A stretch of 30,104 nt of DNA from Fimbriimonas sp. (GTDB taxonomy: Bacteria; Armatimonadota; Fimbriimonadia; Fimbriimonadales; Fimbriimonadaceae), in assembly GCA_030447945.1 (NCBI GenBank), contig JAUJNV010000017.1, forward strand, positions 1 to 30,104, read 5' to 3'. The notes below the pieces were generated by a model. That model searched no databases. It was not told where the DNA came from and saw nothing but the letters and a program-made list of their open reading frames with translations. Each line of letters starts with the position of its first letter. The stretch's first letter is position 1. Below, piece by piece: positions 24,951-30,104 of this stretch. The position numbers were made by a program, and so were the translations under genes.

Positions 24951-27176
24951 ATGGCAGCCGCCTACGACATCAGCCATGACTGGGAGGAGCCCGGTGCGCT
25001 CCACGAACTGCTGGAGGCAATCCGCGCCCAGCGCGACGACGCCAACCTTCGGAAGATCCGCTATGCCTACTTCCTGGCCGAGCAGGCTCACCGGGGTCAG
25101 CTCCGGGCAAGCGGGGAGCCCTACGTCCACCATCCGCTTGGGGTTGCCCGCATCCTCGTCGACCTGCGGATGGATGACGACAGCATCGTGGCGGGGTTAC
25201 TGCACGACGTTCTCGAAGACTGCCCTCAGGTGACCTCCGAGGTTCTCGCGCGCGAGTTTGGCGAAGACGTAGTGACGCTGGTCGAAGGCGTCACCAAGCT
25301 CAAAGCGATGCACCTGGGAGGGATGAGTGATCGCCAGCGCGTCGCCGCAGAGACCGCCCGCACCGCCGAAACCCTGCGCAAGATGCTCCTTGCGATGGCG
25401 CGCGACTTCCGCGTCATGGTGATCAAACTGGCGGACCGTCTGCACAACATGATGACCCTGGACGCTCTGCCTCATGACAAGCAGATCAGGATAGCGAACG
25501 AGACGTTAGACGTCTATGCGCCACTCGCGGCCCGGCTGGGCATTTGGGAAATTAAATGGCAGCTCGAGGACCTGTCGTTCAAGACCATCCACCCGGCCGA
25601 GTTCGCACAGGTCAGCGAGCTCGTAGCCAAGCGGCGTGCGGACCGGGAGCGGGAGCTCCAAGAGGCGATCCTCGTCCTGAAGGATCGCTTCGAGAAGCGC
25701 GGCATCAAGATTCTCGACATCCGGGGGCGGCCGAAGCACCTCTACTCCATCTTCAACAAGATGGTGAAGCAGGAGATCAAGTTCGACGAGATCTACGACT
25801 TGCTCGCGCTTCGGATCATCGTCGAGTCGGTGTCTGACTGCTACGTCGCCTTGGGAGTCGTCCACGAGACGTGGGTGCCCATCATGGCGCTGTTCTACGA
25901 CTACATTGCGAAGCCCAAGCCGAACGGCTACCAGTCGCTCCACACGAAGGTCGTCGGCCCCACGGCCCAGCCGCTCGAGGTCCAAATCCGCACCCGGGAG
26001 ATGCACGACATCGCCGAACATGGTGTGGCGGCGCACTGGACCTACAAGGAGGGGAAGGCGTCGCTCGACGAGACGAAGCGCCTCAAGGGGCTCCGGGACA
26101 GGCTCTTCGACTGGTCATCCGACTCGCGTACCTCCAGCGACTTCCTCCGGTCCCTGTCGACCGATCTCTTCTCTGAGCAGGTGTTCGTGTTCACGCCCAA
26201 AGGGGACGTGATCGACCTGCCCAAAGACTCGACCCCGGTCGACTTCGCGTTTCGCGTCCACACGCAGCTCGGCTTGACCCTCGTCGGGGCCAAGGTAAAC
26301 GGCATCCTCGTGCCGCTGCACACCAGGCTGCAGAACGGCGACGTCGTGGAGCTGGTTACACGATCGAACGCCCAGCCTAGCCTCGACTGGATCGAGTTCA
26401 CGAAGTCCGCTCACACCCGAAGCAAGCTGCGGGGGCATTTCCGCAAGCTCACTCGCGTTGAAGACGCCCAGCGCGGCCGCGCCGCGCTGGAGAAGGAATT
26501 GCGCTCGCTCGGCCTTGACCCCAAGGATTTCATGGGCGAAGAGAAGCTGGGGAAGGTGGCCGACGAGATGGACGGCGTCGAGAACGGCACCGACGTCCTC
26601 GCCAAGCTCGGCGCAGGAGTCGCCTCCCTTCAGACGGTCGTCGCTAAGCTGAGGGGCACGGGCCAAGAGCCGACCTCCACCGACCGGATCGAGCTGTCAA
26701 AGACCAAGGAGGGCAAGCTCACTCTGACGACGGGGGGCCTGGAAGGCGTGCTCGTCCACCGCTCGAAATGTTGCGCGCCCATCCCCGGAGACGAGGTCGT
26801 CGGTTACGTCACGCGGGGCCGGGGCATCATGATCCACCGCCGCGTCTGTCCAAACGCGATGGCCTACGCGACCAGCGAGCCGGACCGCCTCCTCGAGTAC
26901 GAGTGGCCGCCCGACGGCGGGCTCTACGGCGTGACGCTCAGGATCGTCACGGTCAACCGCCAGGGACTCTTGGCCGACGTCTCCATGAGCTTCGCCGAGG
27001 CGAAGGCCAGCGTCAGCGCGGCCAAGATCCAGACGAGGCCGAACGGGACGGCGGAGATCGAGGTGACCCTCGAGGTGCGAGACACCGAGCACCTCCAGCT
27101 CGTGATAACCAAGGTTGCGAACTACTCCGATGTGATCTCCATCGGGCGCATGTTTGGGCGAACGGTCGGAAAGTGA
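24951..27176 (+). CDS. rel: Bifunctional (p)ppGpp synthetase/hydrolase (Rel/SpoT)
   Basis: Makes and degrades the alarmone (p)ppGpp in the stringent response. The 741-aa protein has all domains: hydrolase HD domain with VHHPLGVARILVDL (HHP at 60-62) and AGLLHDVLED (HD at 85-86), so degradation looks intact. The synthetase domain has IYDLLALRIIV, KPKPNGYQSLHTKV and EVQIRTREMHDIAEHGVAAH. A TGS domain (VFVFTPKGDVIDLPKDSTPV) follows, then a conserved-Cys helical region (HRSKCCAPIPGDEVVGYVTR), and a C-terminal ACT domain (VTLRIVTVNRQGLLADVSMS). The frame is intact. Its stop overlaps the dtd start (GTGA), a pairing of rel and dtd seen in many bacteria. Confidence 0.97.
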   Translation: MAAAYDISHDWEEPGALHELLEAIRAQRDDANLRKIRYAYFLAEQAHRGQLRASGEPYVHHPLGVARILVDLRMDDDSIVAGLLHDVLEDCPQVTSEVLAREFGEDVVTLVEGVTKLKAMHLGGMSDRQRVAAETARTAETLRKMLLAMARDFRVMVIKLADRLHNMMTLDALPHDKQIRIANETLDVYAPLAARLGIWEIKWQLEDLSFKTIHPAEFAQVSELVAKRRADRERELQEAILVLKDRFEKRGIKILDIRGRPKHLYSIFNKMVKQEIKFDEIYDLLALRIIVESVSDCYVALGVVHETWVPIMALFYDYIAKPKPNGYQSLHTKVVGPTAQPLEVQIRTREMHDIAEHGVAAHWTYKEGKASLDETKRLKGLRDRLFDWSSDSRTSSDFLRSLSTDLFSEQVFVFTPKGDVIDLPKDSTPVDFAFRVHTQLGLTLVGAKVNGILVPLHTRLQNGDVVELVTRSNAQPSLDWIEFTKSAHTRSKLRGHFRKLTRVEDAQRGRAALEKELRSLGLDPKDFMGEEKLGKVADEMDGVENGTDVLAKLGAGVASLQTVVAKLRGTGQEPTSTDRIELSKTKEGKLTLTTGGLEGVLVHRSKCCAPIPGDEVVGYVTRGRGIMIHRRVCPNAMAYATSEPDRLLEYEWPPDGGLYGVTLRIVTVNRQGLLADVSMSFAEAKASVSAAKIQTRPNGTAEIEVTLEVRDTEHLQLVITKVANYSDVISIGRMFGRTVGK

Positions 27177-27640
27177 GGGCGGTCGTCCAGCGAGTGGCCT
27201 CGGCTTCGGTTCGTGTAGAAGGGGAAGTCGTTGGCAGTTGCGGACGCGGGCTGCTGCTGCTGGTGGGCGTTCACAAGGACGACACCGAGGCCGAGGCCGC
27301 GAAGCTGGCCGAGAAGATCGCCGGTCTCCGAATCTTCAATGACGAGGAGGGCAAGATGAACCGGTCGCTGGTGGATCTGCAACTCGGCGTCTTGGTCATT
27401 TCCAACTTCACCGTATACGGCGACACCCGCCGCGGCAATCGGCCCAGCTTCGCCGCCTCCGCCGGTTACGCTGACGCGAGGTATCTCTTCGAGCGTTTCC
27501 TGGGGCTACTAGCGACACGGGTCGAGTCCGTAAGCACCGGCGTCTTTGGCGCGGACATGAAGGTCGAGTTGGAAAACGAGGGGCCGGTGACGCTGGTCGT
27601 GGAGGTGGGACCTTTTGCTCCGGGGCCGGAAGGGCGCTGA
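27173..27640 (+). CDS. dtd: D-aminoacyl-tRNA deacylase (D-Tyr-tRNA deacylase)
   Basis: Dtd removes D-amino acids from tRNA, protecting translation. GTG 27173 gives RAVVQRVASASVRVEGEVVG, the family start, then GLLLLVGVHKDD, LAEKIAGLRIFNDEEGKMN, the active-site motif SNFTVYGDTRRGNRPSF (usually SQFTLYGD) and the C-terminal cross-subunit motif NEGPVTLVVE. 155 aa, slightly longer than E. coli Dtd (145) because of a Pro/Gly tail. It overlaps the rel stop by 4 bp, so translation is probably coupled. The Gln-to-Asn change in the SQFTL motif is conservative; activity is expected but unproven. Confidence 0.95.
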   Translation: MRAVVQRVASASVRVEGEVVGSCGRGLLLLVGVHKDDTEAEAAKLAEKIAGLRIFNDEEGKMNRSLVDLQLGVLVISNFTVYGDTRRGNRPSFAASAGYADARYLFERFLGLLATRVESVSTGVFGADMKVELENEGPVTLVVEVGPFAPGPEGR

Positions 27641-27785
27641 CCCAGGCACCTCCTCGCAAGTCTCTCCGATGTCCTCGGTGGGGAAAAACTCCGGTCTTAC
27701 TGGGAAAACCACGGGTAACGGCGAGGGGCCGCGCGCGTCACCATTTAAGGAGTTCGGTGCGAAAGGCGGTGAAGCTAGCGTGCTA

Positions 27786-27814
27786 GGAACGGCAATAAAG
27801 GGATTAGGGTCGTC
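27786..27814 (+). promoter_or_regulatory. Possible ECF-type promoter upstream of the sigma factor gene
   Basis: GGAAC at 27786-27790 is followed, after 18 bases, by GTC at 27809-27811 (GTCGTC through 27814), similar to GGAAC/GTC-type ECF sigma promoters. It lies 14-17 bp before ATG 27828, compatible with autoregulation. The rest of 27641-27785 has no recognised feature. Confidence 0.3.
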
Positions 27815-27827
27815 CATAGTAGGACGG

Positions 27828-28400
27828 ATGGAGCTGGATACAGACGCCGCGCTTGTCAAAAGGGCGCGGGAGGGGGATTACGGCGCGTTCGAACAGTTGT
27901 TCGAGCGCTACCGCGTCCTTGTGTATCGCTTCGCTTATCAGATGACCCCGCGTCGGGACGACGCGGAGGACATCGTCCAGGAGGCGTTCGTGCGGGCGTA
28001 CCAAAATCTGCACAAATACCGCGATGAAGCGAAGTTCACTACTTGGCTGCTCCGCATCGTCACCAACCTCTGCACGGACCAAGCGAGGATGGCGCACCGG
28101 CGGACTGCCTTGGAGCAGCAGGAGGCCGCCGGAGCATTAGACTGGATGACCATCGGCGAGCAAGAGGATCCCGTCCAGAATCTAGAGAGCGACCGGCGCC
28201 GTGACGCGCTTCGGAAGGCGCTCAACGCTTTACCGACACATCACCGGTCGGTGATCGTCTTAAGAGATATAGAGGAAAAGGACTACACGGAGATCGCAGG
28301 AATCCTCGGCTGCAGCATCGGCGGAGCCAAACTGAGGGTGCTGCGCGCGAGGAGAGCGTTGAGGGACCGGATCGCGCCCTTGCTGGGCGAGGAAAAGTGA
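27828..28400 (+). CDS. ECF-family RNA polymerase sigma factor
   Basis: An extracytoplasmic-function sigma factor, 190 aa. Region 2: FEQLFERYRVLVYRFAYQM, DDAEDIVQEAFVRAYQNL, KFTTWLLRIVTNLCTDQAR. Region 4: ALNALPTHHRSVIVLRDIEE, DYTEIAGILGCSIGGAKLRV. There is no region 3. I chose ATG 27828 (MELDTDAALVKRAREGDYGAF); the frame is open from 27615, but the upstream 71 codons are not family-like. It overlaps the downstream anti-sigma start by one or a few bases, so the two are coupled. A GGAAC/GTC motif upstream suggests it may read its own promoter. Targets cannot be seen. Confidence 0.93.
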   Translation: MELDTDAALVKRAREGDYGAFEQLFERYRVLVYRFAYQMTPRRDDAEDIVQEAFVRAYQNLHKYRDEAKFTTWLLRIVTNLCTDQARMAHRRTALEQQEAAGALDWMTIGEQEDPVQNLESDRRRDALRKALNALPTHHRSVIVLRDIEEKDYTEIAGILGCSIGGAKLRVLRARRALRDRIAPLLGEEK

Positions 28401-29230
28401 TGGAAAGGAACTACGAGGACAAGCTCATGGAACTGGCCTTCGGGGAGCTTAATCCCGAGGAAGCCGCGCGCCTGGATGCGCGGGTCGAAGCCGAGCCGCT
28501 TGTCGCCCGTGATCTCGCCTTCACTCGCCTGATGCGTGAGGATCTCTTGTCGCTGGCCGACGACGTGCCGCCCGACCAACTTTCGAAGGAGCGCCTGCGC
28601 CAGGCCATTCTGGCCAACGGCCTCCACCCCGCTCCCCTGCGCCGCTCACTGGGCCTGGGCTGGCTGTGGGCGCCCACCGCCGCGTTCGCGGCTGCGTTTG
28701 TATTCGTGTTCCTGCGCAATCAGCCGGCGGAGCCAATCGTGGTGGCCGACGAGCGGGCTGGCTCGGAGCGTTCGCTGGAGATCCGGACGCCCATCGTCCC
28801 CCCTTCGACGGTTGCCGCCAACGATGACGCTGCGGCCCCGATCGGCATCGAAGACTTCCAGTCGGGCGCGGCAGCTTTGCGCGGAATGAATCTGTGGAGC
28901 TCGCCTCAGACGAGTCCTGTTACTACCACGACGGTTGTGGAGCAGAGCGGGCGGGCCATCGGGCTTGAGGAATCTGTTTCGAAGGTGCCGTCTTCTCCTC
29001 TAGACGATATGCGCACGGTGGTAAGGGGCGGCCCCGCAATGGGAGTCGTCACCGAGGCGGTGGGGGAGCGTCCCGGTGGTCTCGATCCCGAAGGCACCAG
29101 TGCCGGTCTGATGGCGCCGGGCAGCAGCGGTGACTCCACGATCGTTCTGATTCACGCTGATCGGAGCGGCACGACGGGGGCCCAGACCGCCAAGGAGCTG
29201 GAGAAGGAGAATGTACTGGTCGGCGGTTAG
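28400..29230 (+). CDS. Single-span transmembrane anti-sigma factor
   Basis: Directly after the ECF gene (ATG 28400 shares a base with the TGA; GTG 28397 is an alternative). 276 aa. The N-terminal cytosolic part (MERNYEDKLMELAFGELNPE, then EEAARLDARVEAEPLVARDL) resembles RsgI/RseA-type anti-sigma domains in length and helical composition but has no H-x3-C-x2-C zinc motif. One membrane helix at about 85-105 (LGWLWAPTAAFAAAFVFVFL) is followed by about 170 aa of low-complexity Ser/Thr/Pro/Gly-rich sequence outside the membrane. That part may be a sensor or protease-accessible linker. Its stop overlaps the HtrA-like gene by 20 bp. Binding to this sigma factor is inferred from position. Confidence 0.75.
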   Translation: MERNYEDKLMELAFGELNPEEAARLDARVEAEPLVARDLAFTRLMREDLLSLADDVPPDQLSKERLRQAILANGLHPAPLRRSLGLGWLWAPTAAFAAAFVFVFLRNQPAEPIVVADERAGSERSLEIRTPIVPPSTVAANDDAAAPIGIEDFQSGAAALRGMNLWSSPQTSPVTTTTVVEQSGRAIGLEESVSKVPSSPLDDMRTVVRGGPAMGVVTEAVGERPGGLDPEGTSAGLMAPGSSGDSTIVLIHADRSGTTGAQTAKELEKENVLVGG

Positions 29231-30104
29231 TCTCGCTCTGACGATCGCCGCCGTGCCTGACTCCGGCCAGCTCGACAAGAAGGACGAGCAGGCTTGGAAG
29301 CTTGTGAGCGGCTCCGTGTTGTCTCTCGCCCAGGGCGATAGCCCGAAGGGCGTTGCGGCCCTCATCGACCGCTCCGGGCTGTTCTTGGCCCACCGCTCCT
29401 CCATTGATTCTGGCCAGATCTCAGGCCGCTCGGCTACGGGGGAGACCATCCGTCTTTCTCTCAAATCGAGCGATTCGCTCACCGGGTTGGTGCTGCTTCA
29501 GGCGAAGGACTGGAAGCCGGGCCCGCGCCCACTTTCGCCCGCGGCCGCCGATCCCCAGCCGAACCAGGGCTTGGTCGCCGTACTCGGCTCTGGACCGATC
29601 AAGGCGCAGTACATTACCGGCGATCGCGTGGGAGTAGACAGTGAAACGCGGCGCCTGATGCCGTTGAGTGAGGTTCGCTTCGAGGCCCGGTCGGAGGCCG
29701 TCGGAGGCGCGCTCCTCATCAACCCTCACGGCAAGATCGTCGGCTTCCTGAGCGCGACCCTCGAACAGTCGTCCGGGGCGAAGGGCTCCGGGTCCGATGA
29801 ATTGCCCGTTGGATTGGGCCTCTCCCAGGGCAAAAAGTATGGCCCGGGCGAGATGATGGTGGGATATTCGGTTTCGCCCAACCTGGTGCGTCGCGTGATG
29901 CAAGGCTTCCGCAAGCCGCCCTACAAGGTCGAGCACCCCTCGCTTGGAGTCTTCTGCCGTAACGCGACCAAGCCGGGAGCATTGGTCGCGAAAGTCCAGC
30001 CGGGCTCCGCGGCGCAGAGGTACGGCCTTCGGCAGAACGACGTGATCCTTCAGATGGGTGGCACAGCCATTCGAAGCCAATTGGACTTCGCGAAAGTGAT
30101 GATG
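29211..30104 (+). CDS. HtrA/DegP-like protein lacking catalytic residues, with PDZ domain; 3' end outside window
   Basis: ATG 29211, after GGAGAAGGAG, opens 298 codons to the window edge. A short hydrophobic N-terminus (MYWSAVSLALTIAAVP) may export it. The trypsin-like part aligns by eye with DegP: GVAALIDRSGLFLAHRSSI (47-65) in place of the G-x-G-x-I-x-x-x-G-x-x-x-T-N-x-H block, SDSLTGLVLLQ (87-97) for the D-I-A-V-I block, and EAVGGALLINPHGKIVGFLS (162-181) for GNSGGPL-N-x-x-G-x-V-I-G. The three catalytic positions read Ser64, Gly92 and Val164 instead of His, Asp and Ser. A PDZ domain starts near 244 (LGVFCRNATKPGALVAKVQP). So it should bind but not cleave. It follows the anti-sigma gene with a 20-bp overlap, so the two are coupled. 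The His, Asp and Ser assignments are alignments by eye. Confidence 0.72.
   Translation, partial: MYWSAVSLALTIAAVPDSGQLDKKDEQAWKLVSGSVLSLAQGDSPKGVAALIDRSGLFLAHRSSIDSGQISGRSATGETIRLSLKSSDSLTGLVLLQAKDWKPGPRPLSPAAADPQPNQGLVAVLGSGPIKAQYITGDRVGVDSETRRLMPLSEVRFEARSEAVGGALLINPHGKIVGFLSATLEQSSGAKGSGSDELPVGLGLSQGKKYGPGEMMVGYSVSPNLVRRVMQGFRKPPYKVEHPSLGVFCRNATKPGALVAKVQPGSAAQRYGLRQNDVILQMGGTAIRSQLDFAKVMM

Overview
This is a G+C-rich (roughly 65% by eye), gene-dense chromosomal window with short intergenic gaps. It encodes a diderm-type repertoire: SecDF, CMP-KDO synthetase (KdsB), a Wzm/Wzt-like polysaccharide ABC exporter and several lipoproteins. The mix of a SecDF fusion, LemA, a quinate-dehydrogenase-like protein and an acyl-ACP-reductase-like protein, together with an unusual promoter grammar, would fit an Armatimonadota-like lineage. 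That placement is inference from gene content only. No rRNA, tRNA, CRISPR, phage or transposase gene was recognised.

Layout: (1) 2-2467, the end of a fused secDF. (2) 8408-2540, minus strand, an operon: HAD phosphatase, a GH42-like protein with arginine-rich tails, Era GTPase, and a protein ending in a ZipA_C-like domain. (3) 8457-10936, plus strand: RidA, an octamer repeat, a quinate-dehydrogenase-like protein and an acyl-ACP-reductase-like enzyme. (4) 13351-10923, minus strand: a lipoprotein, LemA and a membrane-anchored HEAT-repeat protein. (5) 13341-21736, plus strand: purL, a TPR protein, NAD kinase, an Opp/Dpp-type ABC ATPase, PhoU, an FKBP-like isomerase and a polysaccharide exporter pair. 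(6) A minus-strand glycosyltransferase (22619-21663) divergent from greA and a lipoprotein. (7) An intergenic structured RNA candidate (about 23798-23963), then kdsB, a second repeat tract, bifunctional rel and dtd. (8) An ECF sigma factor, its anti-sigma factor and an HtrA-like protein that has lost all three catalytic residues and runs off the right edge.

Three themes stand out. First, at least nine starts have a TANNNT box 5-10 nt upstream and usually no Shine-Dalgarno sequence, the pattern expected for leaderless mRNAs. Two divergent gene pairs have interlocked versions of it. Second, many genes, including essential ones (nadK, kdsB), are split by single-base shifts, mostly in G/C runs. 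These are most likely sequencing errors, so gene coordinates here span the shifts. Third, candidates for less-described biology are the sigma/anti-sigma/pseudo-HtrA operon, the quinate-dehydrogenase-like plus AAR-like pair, the RNA before kdsB, and the degenerate octamer repeats.
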